This document shows positions 25,817 through 35,218 of a DNA stretch of 57,582 nt, in pieces (within the stretch, counting starts at the first letter, position 1; every line of letters begins with the position of its first letter). The DNA comes from an uncultured Coriobacteriaceae bacterium. GTDB taxonomy: Bacteria > Actinomycetota > Coriobacteriia > Coriobacteriales > Coriobacteriaceae. The stretch spans positions 1-57,582 of the forward strand of contig CALUOB010000003.1 of assembly GCA_944322175.1 (NCBI GenBank), written 5' to 3'. The notes under the pieces were generated by a model, which saw only the letters and a list, made by a program, of their open reading frames with translations, did not search any database and was not told where the DNA came from. The position numbers were made by a program, and so were the translations under genes.

Positions 25817-27001
25817 ATGGAGACGGCAAAGGTCTACTACACCAACCTCCGCACGTACGCAAAGGAAAGCCAGCTCGATAAGCTCAAGCGCCTCATCAAG
25901 AAGGCAGGCATCGAGCAGATCGACTTCGAGAACAAGTTCGTGGCCATCAAGATCCACTTCGGCGAGCTGGGCAACCTCAGCTTCCTGCGCCCCAACTACG
26001 CGCGCGCCGTGGCCGACGTGGTGAAGGAGCTCGGCGGCAAGCCCTTCCTCACGGACTGCAACACACTCTACGTGGGCAGCCGCAAGAACGCGCTCGAGCA
26101 CATCGACTGCGCGTACCAGAACGGCTTCACCCCGTATGCCACCGGCTGCCAGGTGATCATCGCCGACGGCCTTAAGGGCACCGACGAGACCCTCGTCCCC
26201 GTGAAGAACGGCGAGTACGTCAAGGAAGCCAAGATCGGCCACGCCCTCATGGACGCGGACATCGTGATCAGCCTCACGCACTTCAAGGGCCATGAGCAGG
26301 CCGGCTTTGGCGGCTGCATGAAGAACCTGGGCATGGGCGGCGGCAGCCGCGCGGGCAAGATGGAGCAGCACGCGGCCGGCAAGCCGAGCGTTCACACCGA
26401 GCAGTGCATCGGCTGCCGCGCCTGTGAGCGCATCTGTGCGCACGGCGCCATCAGCTTTGATGAGACGCGCGAGCGCGAGCTCAAGGGCGGCAAGGTCGTG
26501 ACCGTGCCTGTGGCGCACATCGATCACGACCGCTGCGTGGGCTGCGGCCGCTGCATCGGCGCCTGCAACCAGGACGCCATCGAGCCGGACTACGACGCCG
26601 CGGTGGACGTGCTCAACTACAAGATCGCCGAGTACACCCAGGCCATCGTGCAGGATCGCCCGAGCTTCCACATCTCCATTGCCATGGACATCAGCCCCAA
26701 CTGCGACTGCCACGCCGAGAACGACACGCCTATCGTGCCCGACCTCGGCATGTTCGCGAGCTTTGACCCGGTTGCCATCGACCAGGCGGCCATCGACATG
26801 GCGCTCGCCGCGCCGGCGCTGCCCAACTCCGAGCTCACCGACATGAAGGCTAAGCTCGAGGCCGAGGGCGGTGTCCCTGAGCGCTGCCAGCATGACCACT
26901 TCAACCTCACGCACCCGGACACCAACTGGCGCTCCATGATCGAGCACGCCGAGAAAATCGGCCTCGGTACGAGCCGCTACGAGCTCATCGAGGTCAAGTA
27001 G
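25817..27001 (+). CDS. DUF362 domain protein with two [4Fe-4S] motifs
   Basis: 394 aa. A DUF362 domain (IKIHFGELGNLSFLRP, ISLTHFKGHEQAGFGGCMKNLGMG) is interrupted at about residues 194-260 by a ferredoxin insert with two clusters (CIGCRACERICAHG and CVGCGRCIGACNQD), then resumes (DISPNCDCHAENDTPIVPDLGMFASFDPVAIDQAAID). Such proteins are frequent in anaerobes; their reaction is unknown but electron transfer is likely. ATG 25817 follows GAGGGGAG. Apparently a single-gene transcript. Confidence 0.88.
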   Translation: METAKVYYTNLRTYAKESQLDKLKRLIKKAGIEQIDFENKFVAIKIHFGELGNLSFLRPNYARAVADVVKELGGKPFLTDCNTLYVGSRKNALEHIDCAYQNGFTPYATGCQVIIADGLKGTDETLVPVKNGEYVKEAKIGHALMDADIVISLTHFKGHEQAGFGGCMKNLGMGGGSRAGKMEQHAAGKPSVHTEQCIGCRACERICAHGAISFDETRERELKGGKVVTVPVAHIDHDRCVGCGRCIGACNQDAIEPDYDAAVDVLNYKIAEYTQAIVQDRPSFHISIAMDISPNCDCHAENDTPIVPDLGMFASFDPVAIDQAAIDMALAAPALPNSELTDMKAKLEAEGGVPERCQHDHFNLTHPDTNWRSMIEHAEKIGLGTSRYELIEVK

Positions 27002-27080
27002 GCGTTCTCGCCCGACAATCGCCGACTCAGAAGCGCCCCGTACGCCCAGCGCCCTGCGCTCGCGTGCGGGGCGCTTGTCA

Positions 27081-27164
27081 TGCGGACCCAAACGGACGTT
27101 CCTGCATAGTGGTACGGACCCAAACGGACGATTTTGCCAAGCAAAACGTCCGGACGGGTCCGCA
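27081..27164. repeat. GCGGACCCAAACGGACG repeat array, copy 2
   Basis: Two forward copies (27081-27098 and 27113-27130, 32 bp apart) and one inverted copy (27147-27164). Forward copy 2 and the inverted copy form a hairpin. Same 17-mer as in the array at 23984, but with two forward and one inverted unit instead of one and two. Confidence 0.7.
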
Positions 27165-27314
27165 TCAATGCGTGGGTCACGGTACCATGGGGTCGGTGCG
27201 TCAAAACGAGGGTGGCGAGCTGCAAGATCTGTGATTCCTTCCGGGGCCACTGTTCGCTATGCGGCGGGTTTGCTATAGTAGTGAGGTCTTTACCGATGGA
27301 GGGTCGATAACCGC

Positions 27315-28112
27315 ATGCCTGAATCTGGCGACAAACCCAAGCCGCGAAGTACCTTCGCGGCGCATCCCCAGGCTTCCGCAGCAACCGGCGCGGAACGTCA
27401 TGCCTCGGCAGCGGATGAGCTGCACACCTCCCAAGCTTCTGACGCACAATCTCATACCAGCGGCTCCGCCAAAGAGGACGCTCCGCTCTACACCGTAGGC
27501 GAGGAGATCGCCAACGCCGTAACGCACGGCCTCGGCGCCATGCTGTCGGTTGCGGCGCTCGTGCTGCTCATCGTCAAGGCGATGGCAGACGGCGGAGGCA
27601 TCGCCATTGCCTCGGCCATCGTGTTCGGCATCTCGCTCATCCTGGAGTACAGCGCGTCTACGCTCTATCATGCCATCACGTACCCACCGGTCAAGCGCGT
27701 GCTGCGTATCATCGACCACAGCTGCATCTACCTGCTCATCGCGGGCAGCTACACGCCGTTTGTACTCGGCCCCCTGCTGCCTCACGGCGGTCTTGTCATC
27801 TTCGCCATTGTCTGGGTTATGGCCATTGCCGGCATCACAGCCGAGCTCTTCATGCGCGAGCGCCAGCCGCGCTGGCTCACGGTGACCATCTACCTGGTCA
27901 TGGGGTGGCTCGTGGTCTTTCAGCTGCCCACCATCATCTCTGTTCTGGAGTTGCCGTGCCTGGTGCTTTTGGCCTCAGGCGGGCTGTGCTATACCGTCGG
28001 CACTGCGTTCTACCTGCTCAAGCGGGTGCGGTACATGCACAGCGTCTGGCACTTGTGGGTGCTTGCTGGCAGCGTGTGCCAGTTCTTGGCGGTGATCCTC
28101 TTCGTGATCTGA
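27315..28112 (+). CDS. Hemolysin III/PAQR family membrane protein
   Basis: 265 aa with about seven TM segments from residue ~58 on. Family residues are present: AVTHGLGAM, SASTLYHAI, IDHSCIYLLIAGSYTPF and SVWHLWVLAG (conserved His, Asp and Ser as in the metal site of the PAQR/CREST family). The first ~55 residues are a hydrophilic Ala/Ser-rich extension not typical of the family. GGAGGG precedes the ATG. Despite its name, lytic activity should not be assumed. Confidence 0.9.
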   Translation: MPESGDKPKPRSTFAAHPQASAATGAERHASAADELHTSQASDAQSHTSGSAKEDAPLYTVGEEIANAVTHGLGAMLSVAALVLLIVKAMADGGGIAIASAIVFGISLILEYSASTLYHAITYPPVKRVLRIIDHSCIYLLIAGSYTPFVLGPLLPHGGLVIFAIVWVMAIAGITAELFMRERQPRWLTVTIYLVMGWLVVFQLPTIISVLELPCLVLLASGGLCYTVGTAFYLLKRVRYMHSVWHLWVLAGSVCQFLAVILFVI

Positions 28113-28170
28113 TGAGTTCTCGCCCCTGCAATCGTTTTGTCCCGCTCATTTGGAGGTTAAATCCGATCCC

Positions 28171-29580
28171 ATGGAGATCATCGTCTTCAGCATCATCGCT
28201 ACGTTCTTGCTGACGCTCGTCAACGGCTACTTCTCGATGTCCGAGATGGCGCTCACCACGGCAAAGCGCGCCAATCTCGAGCACGATGCCGAGAACGGCG
28301 ACAAGCGCGCCGCGCGTGCCCTCAAGATTGCGGCCGACTCCGCGAACTTCCTCGCAACCATCCAGGTTGCCATCACCTTCGTCGGCTTCTTCTCGGCGAT
28401 GGTGTCGTCCACCACGCTCTCCGACCCGCTCTCGTCGTGGATGCAGAGCTTCGGCATCGAGCCTCTCTCCGCCGTGGCGCCGGTCATCTCGCCCATCATC
28501 ATCACCGTCGTGGTGTCGTACCTCTCGATCGTCATCGGCGAGCTGGTGCCTAAGCGCATCGGCCTCACCAACGCCGAGGGCATGGCCAAAAGCGTTGCCG
28601 GCCCTCTGAGCGTCTTCTCCAAGGTCGCCCGCCCGCTCGTGTGGCTCACGGGCGCCTCTGCCAACGGCATCTCGGCGCTTCTCGGCATCAAGAGCGCCGA
28701 CGACCGCCAGAACGTCTCGGAAGAGGAGATCAAGTACATGGTCTCCGAGCAGGAGGGTATGCGCGACGAGGAGAAGCGCATGATCCACGAGGTGTTTGAG
28801 CTCGGCGACGCCAAGGCCCGCGAGGTCATGGTCCCGCGCGTCGACACCACCATGGTCGAGGACACGAGCACCGTGGCCGAGGTCATGAGCCTTATGCGCC
28901 GCACCGGCTACAGCCGCATCCCGGTGTTTCACGAGGACCCCGACCGCGTGGTGGGCATCGCCCACATCAAGGACCTGCTCGCCCCCATGCTCGCCGAGCG
29001 CGGCTCCGAGGACCTGGTGCGCGACCATGTGCGCGATGCGACCTTTGTGCCCGACAGCAAGGACGTGCTCCCGCTGCTGTCCGAGATGCGCGCCGCCCAT
29101 GACCAGATGGTCATCGTGGTCGACGAGTACGGCGGTACCGCCGGCCTCATCACCATGGAGGACATCGTCGAGGAGGTCGTGGGCGAGATCGAGGACGAAT
29201 TCGACCCCGACAACAAGTACCTCACGCGCCTGACGGAGCGCGAGTGGCTCGTCGACGGGCGCTTCTCGTGCGACGACGCCGAGGACCTCGGCTGGCCGAT
29301 CGAAGAGTCCGACGAGTACGAGACCATCGCCGGCTGGCTCCTCGAGCTCTCCGACGCCGTTCCGCACATCGGCGACATCTTCGAGCAGGACGGCTACCGC
29401 TTCAAGGTGCAGTCCATGCGCGGCCAGCGCATCTCGCTCATCCGCGTGGTGGCTCCCGAGCCTCAAGCGGAGGGTGAGGACGCGGGCACCGGCGCAGACG
29501 AGAGGGACCGTGCGCGCGACGACGAGCGCCGCCGCGCGCTCACCGAGCAGCGCGAGCGCGCCCACAACGACCGCGCGTAG
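28171..29580 (+). CDS. CNNM/CorC-type (HlyC/CorC) membrane protein
   Basis: 469 aa: a DUF21/CNNM transmembrane domain (residues 1-~190, IIVFSIIATFLLTLVNGYFSMSEMAL), a CBS pair (~200-330, EVMVPRVDTTMV, VIVVDEYGGTAGLITMEDIVEEVVGEI), and a C-terminal CorC_HlyC transporter-associated domain. Family members take part in Mg2+ efflux or homeostasis. The last ~35 residues are a charged Arg/Glu tail. ATG 28171 is used; TTG 28150 is an alternative, and the Shine-Dalgarno (GGAGG 28152-28156) is 14 nt from the ATG. Confidence 0.9.
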   Translation: MEIIVFSIIATFLLTLVNGYFSMSEMALTTAKRANLEHDAENGDKRAARALKIAADSANFLATIQVAITFVGFFSAMVSSTTLSDPLSSWMQSFGIEPLSAVAPVISPIIITVVVSYLSIVIGELVPKRIGLTNAEGMAKSVAGPLSVFSKVARPLVWLTGASANGISALLGIKSADDRQNVSEEEIKYMVSEQEGMRDEEKRMIHEVFELGDAKAREVMVPRVDTTMVEDTSTVAEVMSLMRRTGYSRIPVFHEDPDRVVGIAHIKDLLAPMLAERGSEDLVRDHVRDATFVPDSKDVLPLLSEMRAAHDQMVIVVDEYGGTAGLITMEDIVEEVVGEIEDEFDPDNKYLTRLTEREWLVDGRFSCDDAEDLGWPIEESDEYETIAGWLLELSDAVPHIGDIFEQDGYRFKVQSMRGQRISLIRVVAPEPQAEGEDAGTGADERDRARDDERRRALTEQRERAHNDRA

Positions 29581-29590
29581 ATCCGACGAG

Positions 29591-29625
29591 AGGCCCGATC
29601 ATGCTGCTGCCTGGCCGGGCTTTTT
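29591..29625 (+). terminator. Terminator of the CNNM/CorC gene
   Basis: Stem GCCCG/CGGGC with a long loop, followed by TTTTT. Confidence 0.6.
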
Positions 29626-29715
29626 ATGCGCAGAAGAGTTTCTCGCGGTATCATTACCTCAATCATGGGAACGGCTTCCGGGCGGCGTTGCCGCCCGTTC
29701 TGAAAGCGAGGCAGC

Positions 29716-30264
29716 ATGGCCGGCTTGTTTGACATTCGCAAGGTCGTCGTGGGACCCGAGAAGCTCACGGCAACGATCGCAGTGAGCGCCGACGCGCCGC
29801 TTATGACGTACGAGAACCTCGAGTCTACCTCGCTCGTCTACTACCTCGCCCCGGGCATCGTCGACCAGAAGTGCCTGGGCGACGCCGGCGAGACCTTCAA
29901 GGACTGCATGGGCGCCACGGAGCTCCCGCACCTTCTCGAGCACCTGACTATCGAGATCATGAACGAGTCGGGCCTTGCGGGCCGTATCGTGAGCGGCCGC
30001 ACCCGCTGCGTAAACGAGGACGAGCGCCTCTTTGAGGTCGAGCTCTCGTGCCCCGACGACGTGCTCACCGTTGGCGCGCTCTCGTCGGCCGTGTTCATGA
30101 TGGAGTGGGCGTACCTGCGCCGCGACCAGCCCGCGCCCGACTTTAAGGGCACGGTTGCCGCGCTCGCGCACCTGGTCGAGAGCCTCGGCGGCGGCAGTGC
30201 GTCTGACGATGCCGAAGATCATCAGGACGCGCAGGCCGATCCCGGTGTAACGGACCAGCTGTAG
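29716..30264 (+). CDS. Stand-alone protein like the N-terminal domain of cyanophycin synthetase
   Basis: 182 aa. The segment LPHLLEHLTIEIMNESG...GRTR followed by LFEVELSCPDD recalls the CphA N-domain pattern (LPHxxEHxxLELQ...GRTR...VVxEY). The ATP-grasp and Mur-ligase domains of CphA are absent, and none is encoded nearby. In CphA this N-domain has been linked to primer formation by hydrolysis, so a peptidase-like or binding role is conceivable. The C-terminal ~30 residues are acidic. Convergent with the histidine kinase, only 9 bp apart. Confidence 0.55.
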   Translation: MAGLFDIRKVVVGPEKLTATIAVSADAPLMTYENLESTSLVYYLAPGIVDQKCLGDAGETFKDCMGATELPHLLEHLTIEIMNESGLAGRIVSGRTRCVNEDERLFEVELSCPDDVLTVGALSSAVFMMEWAYLRRDQPAPDFKGTVAALAHLVESLGGGSASDDAEDHQDAQADPGVTDQL

Positions 30265-30273
30265 GCGCCGGGC

Positions 30274-31581
30274 CTACTCGGCCTTTGCGAATACGGCCGT
30301 TGCCGCGGGCAGCATAAGGGTAAAGACAGTCCCGTCGGCGTTCGAGCTTGTTGCTGTGAGCGAGCCGTGGTGGCCTTCGGCGACCGTGTGCGCAATGTAC
30401 AGGCCGAGGCCAAACGACCCCCCGCCGCCTCGCGCGGGGTCGGCCCGATAAAAGCGCTCAAACAAATGGGGCAGCACGTCAGGAGCTATGGGTTCGCCGC
30501 TGTTGCGAACCCATAGCTTTATCTTTGCGCCCGCGCGCTCGGCGCTCAGCGTGACCTGCGCCTGCGCTGCCCCTTGCGCAGCGCATGGCGCGGCGTACTT
30601 CATGGCGTTCTCGAGCAGGATCTTGACCAGGCGCTCGAGCTCCTCCTCGCGCCCCTTGCAGGCAAGGCGGTCCTGAGCGGTCCAGGCAAAGCTGATGTTC
30701 TTGTCAAACGCCACCGCCTCGAGGTGCAGGCACGAACGCGCAACGAGCTCGGAAAAATCGACCACAGCCATGGGCGCGTCCGTCTTTGCTTCCGACCCTG
30801 CGACCTCCTCGTCGGCGCGCGCCGCGGCTAGAAGCTCCTCGACGAGCTTCTTCATGCGCTTGGCCTCATCTTCGATGGACGAGAGCCATTTGCCTTGCTC
30901 GCCAACGCTCTTCTCGGGGTGCTGGCCCATGATGTCGGCGCTGGCGAGAATGACCGTGAGCGGCGTCTTGAGCTCATGGGACGCATCCGCCACAAAGCGC
31001 TGCTGCTGCGCCCAAGCCTCCGCCACAGGGCGCGTCACGTAGCGCGCGCACACCACGGCGATGCCGAAGAGCACGACCATGCCAAGGGCAACGCGCTGCA
31101 GCGCGAGAACGGTGGCGCTGAGAACGTTGTCGTCGATGATCGTGGTGTCGAGAAACGCCACGTTGACGCCGTCGTCGGTTGCAACGCGCGCGTACATGAG
31201 GCTGAGGTCGTGAATGCGTCCGGTGTCGGAAGAGCTTGCCATCACGCGCCCGATAGCGTCGGCGAGCACGCCGTCGTCCATCGAGGTTGCCTTGCTGTTC
31301 GCAATCAGCGTGCCGTCCGACGAGAGCGACACGCAAAACACGGGGTAGGGGCTACCCGAGATGTTGTCAAGCTCCTTTGCGGAGGGCGTGGGCTGCTTGC
31401 CGATGCGGGGCCCGCCGAGCTTGAGCGGTCCGCGATCAGCCGACTCGATGAGGACGTTCTCGGCCGCATCGTTGAGCTTGATCAGAAGCACCACAGGGCC
31501 TAGGGCCATGCTGCCTACGAGCACGAGCCCCACGAGCACCATGATAAGTGCGACGATCTTGCGGCGTAGACGCTTGAGCAT
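30274..31581 (-). CDS. Sensor histidine kinase of an OmpR-type two-component system
   Basis: 435 aa: an N-terminal TM helix, an extracellular sensor region of ~125 residues (about 38-165), a second TM helix (VALGMVVLFGIAVVCARYV), HisKA with the phospho-acceptor in SHELKTPLTV, and a HATPase_c domain (LLENAMKYA N-box, GGGGSFGLGLYIAHTVAEGH G-boxes). All catalytic boxes are intact. It lies 21 bp behind its response regulator. The signal is unknown. Confidence 0.95.
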   Translation of the reverse strand: MLKRLRRKIVALIMVLVGLVLVGSMALGPVVLLIKLNDAAENVLIESADRGPLKLGGPRIGKQPTPSAKELDNISGSPYPVFCVSLSSDGTLIANSKATSMDDGVLADAIGRVMASSSDTGRIHDLSLMYARVATDDGVNVAFLDTTIIDDNVLSATVLALQRVALGMVVLFGIAVVCARYVTRPVAEAWAQQQRFVADASHELKTPLTVILASADIMGQHPEKSVGEQGKWLSSIEDEAKRMKKLVEELLAAARADEEVAGSEAKTDAPMAVVDFSELVARSCLHLEAVAFDKNISFAWTAQDRLACKGREEELERLVKILLENAMKYAAPCAAQGAAQAQVTLSAERAGAKIKLWVRNSGEPIAPDVLPHLFERFYRADPARGGGGSFGLGLYIAHTVAEGHHGSLTATSSNADGTVFTLMLPAATAVFAKAE

Positions 31582-31602
31582 GAGGCGCGGCCTCCGGCGC
31601 CG

Positions 31603-32280
31603 CTACGCCTCGGGCAGCGCGATGCGGTACCCGAGCATGCGGATGGTGTTGATGTCGACCGTCGAGTTGAGGAAGTTCAGCTTCTTGCGCAGAAACGAGA
31701 TGTAGGCCTCGACGCTGTTCTCGTTGGCCTCGGCGTCGATGCCCCAGACCTTGTTGAGCAGCGTCTCCTTGGAGAACACCTGGTTGGGCGAGCTCATGAG
31801 CAGGCGCGCCACCTCGAACTCCTTGTGCGAGAGATGAACCTTCTTGGGTCCGCAGACCAGCTCGTGCGTCGAGAGGTTGAGCTTGAGGTCGCCGCAGGTG
31901 ATCTCGTCAAAGATGACCTCGCCTTGGCGCCTGAGCAGGGCGCGCACGCGGGCGAGAAGCTCCTCGGCCTCAAAGGGCTTGGTCATGTAGTCGTCGGCAC
32001 CGGCGTCGAGGCCCTTGACCTTGTCGGAGGTCTCGGTGCGCGCCGTGAGCATGAGCACCGGGGTGGCGTTGCCCTGACGACGCATGGTGCGCACGATCTC
32101 GAGGCCGTCCTTCCCCGGCAGCATGATGTCGAGAAGCACCAGATCGTAGAGGTCGGAAAGGGCGTAGGTCAGGCCGTCGTTGCCGTTGTCGACGATCTCG
32201 GCGTGGTAATCGTTCTCTTGGAGGATATGGGCGAGCGCCTCGGCAAGCCGCGGCTCGTCCTCAACGATCAAGATGTTCAT
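31603..32280 (-). CDS. OmpR/PhoB-family response regulator
   Basis: 225 aa: receiver domain with the acidic pocket (VEDEP), phospho-acceptor Asp in LVLLDIMLPGKDG and Lys in TKPF, then a winged-helix DNA-binding domain (LSHKEFEVARLLMSSPNQVFSKETLLNKVWG, ISFLRKKL, MLGYRI). First gene of the pair with the kinase at 30274. Divergent from the YtxH/PRC operon, a possible target. Confidence 0.95.
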   Translation of the reverse strand: MNILIVEDEPRLAEALAHILQENDYHAEIVDNGNDGLTYALSDLYDLVLLDIMLPGKDGLEIVRTMRRQGNATPVLMLTARTETSDKVKGLDAGADDYMTKPFEAEELLARVRALLRRQGEVIFDEITCGDLKLNLSTHELVCGPKKVHLSHKEFEVARLLMSSPNQVFSKETLLNKVWGIDAEANENSVEAYISFLRKKLNFLNSTVDINTIRMLGYRIALPEA

Positions 32281-32392
32281 GCGCGGCTCCTTAAGGTCAG
32301 GATGCCCTATTGTACCCGCTGCAACTTAAAGTAGCCTGAGCAGCCCGCCCCGCCGCTTGCCGAGGCGGCGGATCGAACGGAGGGACCCGGGG

Positions 32393-32398
32393 TATAAT
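32393..32398 (+). promoter_or_regulatory. -10 element ahead of the YtxH gene
   Basis: A perfect TATAAT 41 bp upstream of the YtxH start. The expected -35 position (GATCGA) is poor, which may mean activator dependence. Confidence 0.5.
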
Positions 32399-32438
32399 GG
32401 TCAGCACGTACGCACTTCCACTGTCTATGGGAGGAATT

Positions 32439-32825
32439 ATGAGCAAGTATTCTCTCGGCTTCTTTGCGGGCGCGCTCGTCGGCGCAGCCGCAGGCACCAT
32501 CATCGGTATCCTCGTTGCGCCGCGCTCCGGTGCCGAGACCCGCGCCATGGCTGCCGATATGGCCAACGACGCCTGGGACAACGCGGTCGACATGTACGAG
32601 CGCGGCACCGAGTCCGTCCGCTCCGCGGTCGACGACTTCGGCCCCATGGTCGACGCCAAGACCGACCAGCTCCGCGCCAAGGTCGACCTGGCCCGCGAGC
32701 GCATGGACCAGCTCCGCGAGTCGCTGAACGACGCGGTATCCTCCGCCACGCCCGCTGCCGACGTTGTGGTCGAGACCGTCGTTGACCCGGTCGCTGCCGA
32801 TACCGAGGCTCCTGCCGAGGCGTAA
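32439..32825 (+). CDS. YtxH-like protein
   Basis: 128 aa. An N-terminal glycine-rich hydrophobic helix (SLGFFAGALVGAAAGTIIGILVAPRSGAETR) typical of the YtxH/gas-vesicle-like family, then a long amphipathic helical stretch and an acidic Ala/Glu tail. Probably membrane-associated, perhaps stress-related. GGGAGGAA precedes the ATG; the stop is immediately followed by the next start, so the two genes are coupled. Confidence 0.8.
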   Translation: MSKYSLGFFAGALVGAAAGTIIGILVAPRSGAETRAMAADMANDAWDNAVDMYERGTESVRSAVDDFGPMVDAKTDQLRAKVDLARERMDQLRESLNDAVSSATPAADVVVETVVDPVAADTEAPAEA

Positions 32826-33581
32826 ATGCTGAGCATAGCTGATCTTCAGCGCGTTCCGGTTTACAAGGCGGTTCCCGAGAAGCGCGCCACGCGGCGCGAC
32901 GGAACACCTCGTGAGCCGGAACGTTTGGGCAAGATTCACTTTGCCGTCTTCACGCCCGGCGGCACGCGCGTCGTGGGCTTCATGATCAAGCAGCCCGACG
33001 TTGCCGGCATGATCAAGCGCCCCGACGTATTTGTGGCGCTCGACTGCGTTCATCCGCGCGCCGGCCTGCTCGTGGTCGACGCCCGCAAAGACGCTTACGA
33101 CAAGGCCGCTATCGAGCGGCTCAAGCTCGACTTCGACCGCTGCGTCATGTGGGTCGGCATGGACGTGCGCACCGTCTCGGGCAAGCGGCTCGGGTACTGC
33201 GCCGACGCCGTCTTTGACTTTGCGAGCGGCAAGGTCGGTCACTTCGTGGTGGCCGAAGGGGCTGCGTCGCAGGCGCTCGTAGGGTCTCTCGAGCTGCCCG
33301 TTGCCATGGTGCAGGGCTACGACAAGGGCTTTATGGTGGTTTCCGACGATGCCGCCGACCTTGCGCTTACCGGCGGCGTGGCGGCAAAGGCCGCCGAGGC
33401 GTCGGTCGTGGCCGGAGCCAAGGCAAAAGAGGCCGCCAAGAAGCTCGACGACTCGGCGTCTGCCGCGGTCAGCAAAGGCAGCAAGGCCTTGGGCAAGCAG
33501 CTCAAGAAGTCCAAGGGCATGTTTGCCGCATTTAAGAGCGAGTACCAAAAAGCAGCCGGCACCGCCAAGAAAAAGCGGTAG
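32826..33581 (+). CDS. PRC-barrel domain protein
   Basis: 251 aa. Two beta-rich segments (about residues 5-95 and 95-170) resemble tandem PRC-barrels (GKIHFAVFTPGGTRVVGFMI; TVSGKRLGYCADAVFDFASGKVGHFVV). The C-terminal ~70 residues are Lys/Ala/Ser-rich, helical and basic. PRC-barrels usually bind proteins or RNA. Paired with YtxH; role unknown. Confidence 0.75.
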   Translation: MLSIADLQRVPVYKAVPEKRATRRDGTPREPERLGKIHFAVFTPGGTRVVGFMIKQPDVAGMIKRPDVFVALDCVHPRAGLLVVDARKDAYDKAAIERLKLDFDRCVMWVGMDVRTVSGKRLGYCADAVFDFASGKVGHFVVAEGAASQALVGSLELPVAMVQGYDKGFMVVSDDAADLALTGGVAAKAAEASVVAGAKAKEAAKKLDDSASAAVSKGSKALGKQLKKSKGMFAAFKSEYQKAAGTAKKKR

Positions 33582-33681
33582 CCGCGCGCAGTGCCGCCCG
33601 GGTTAAGCGCGTCGCGGATCTGGTTTCACGCGGCGCGCAGCGAGCGGCCCGGGAGCGGTCAGAGCCCGTAAAGGGGAACAC

Positions 33682-35136
33682 GTGCCAAAGCTCACCACCT
33701 CGTACCAAACGAATCAACGGCTGCGCCGCACCGTGCGCAAAAAGCGAGCGGGCTCGCAAAGCGTCCGCCTGCGCCCGAGCGACAAGAACATGCCCGACCT
33801 GAGGCATTCGCAGGGGTTCGGCAAGCGCGCGCCCAAGGCTCCCCGGCGCCGGCGCGACTCCCGCCTGACCTACGTGTTTATCGCCGTGGGCGCTGCCGTG
33901 GTGGTGTTCGTGGCGAGCATCGTGTGGTACCTCAACCGGCCGGTGACCATCACCCTCAACGATGCCGAGGCGAGCGTGCGCATCAACTCCACGATCGAGC
34001 AGGTCATCTCGTCGCAGGGGCTCGAGCTCAAGCCCGGTGACCTGCTCGCCGTCGACGACTCCGTGCTCGAGGAGGACGCCGGCGACCCCTACGCGGTAAC
34101 GGTCGACGGCAAAAAGATCTCGGTCGACGACGCGGCGACGCTTGAGCTTCATGGCGGCGAGAAGGTCGTTGTCGAAGACGGCGACGACACCTACGAGGAG
34201 CATAGCGTCGACGCCACCTCGATCGAGCCGCAGCTGACGGTTGAGGGAGACGGCCCGGTGCAGTACGTGGAAACCTGGGGCGTTCCCGGCCGCAGCGAGG
34301 TGTGGACCGGCGCCGTTTCGGGCAAGACGCAGGATCGCGGCGTGGTGCGCGAGGTTCAGGACTGCGTCGTGCGGTGCGAGAGCGTCATTCCCGACGACGA
34401 GGACAACGAGTACATCGCGCTGACGTTCAACGGATCGCCGAGCAGCGAAACCGAGGAGATTCTCGCCGTTCTCAAGGAGAAGGGCGTAACCGCCACGTTC
34501 TTCATGGCGGGCGAGGACGTTGAGGCCGACGAGGGCGCGGCAAAGAGGATCGTCGACGCGGGCTGCGAGGTCGGCTCTATGGGCCTCACGGGCGACGGGG
34601 TCTCCGGCTTGGACAACGTGACGCTGCGCGAGCAGCTCGAGGCGGGCTTCGATGCGCTCGAGACCGCAACCGGATCGCCCTCGCGCTTGTTCCGCGGGCC
34701 GCTCGAGTCGTTCGGCGACGCGCAGTGGGCGGCCGCGATGGACCTCGTTGCCTGCAACGTTCAGTGGAACATCGACTCGGGCGACTGGCTCGAGCCGGGT
34801 GCCGACACCATTGCCTCCAACGTGCTCGACTATGCGAGCAACGGCAGCATCGTCCTTCTCACCGACGGCGCTACCGACGGGCAGATGCTCGAGGCCCTGC
34901 CGATGATCATCGACGGTCTTTTGGACGACGGCTACCGGCTCGTGACGGTTACCGAGCTCATCGCCACCGACGACGATATGCCGACGCGCCTTGCCAAGGC
35001 GGAGGTCGGCATGCCGCGCGGCGCCGCGCTTCCCACCCTGCAGGACAGCGAGGGCGAGACGGACGACTCCGATGCGGCATCGTCTGAAGACGGTGCGGAT
35101 GCAGCCTCCAACGAGGCCGGCGAGGCGGCAGAATAA
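33682..35136 (+). CDS. Membrane-anchored polysaccharide-deacetylase-like protein without catalytic residues
   Basis: 484 aa: a basic cytoplasmic N-terminus (~65 residues), one TM helix ([22 protein letters not shown]), a DUF348/G5-like beta region ([22 protein letters not shown]...), then a NodB/CE4 fold (~residue 245-435) and an acidic tail. Motif 1, normally TFDDGP, is TFNGSP (N250); the HxxxH of motif 2 is missing (EVGSMGLTG); the late LLHDG-like His is Thr (IVLLTDG). The metal site is therefore lost, while RGP and DSGDW remain. Probably a carbohydrate-binding or structural wall protein. GTG start after AAGGGGA. Confidence 0.75.
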   Translation: MPKLTTSYQTNQRLRRTVRKKRAGSQSVRLRPSDKNMPDLRHSQGFGKRAPKAPRRRRDSRLTYVFIAVGAAVVVFVASIVWYLNRPVTITLNDAEASVRINSTIEQVISSQGLELKPGDLLAVDDSVLEEDAGDPYAVTVDGKKISVDDAATLELHGGEKVVVEDGDDTYEEHSVDATSIEPQLTVEGDGPVQYVETWGVPGRSEVWTGAVSGKTQDRGVVREVQDCVVRCESVIPDDEDNEYIALTFNGSPSSETEEILAVLKEKGVTATFFMAGEDVEADEGAAKRIVDAGCEVGSMGLTGDGVSGLDNVTLREQLEAGFDALETATGSPSRLFRGPLESFGDAQWAAAMDLVACNVQWNIDSGDWLEPGADTIASNVLDYASNGSIVLLTDGATDGQMLEALPMIIDGLLDDGYRLVTVTELIATDDDMPTRLAKAEVGMPRGAALPTLQDSEGETDDSDAASSEDGADAASNEAGEAAE

Positions 35137-35218
35137 ATACTCTGTGACGGGCGGGCACGGGCAGCGCCAGTCGGTATACTGTCAATCGATACGCAATCGA
35201 TGTACAGGAGGTACTGCT

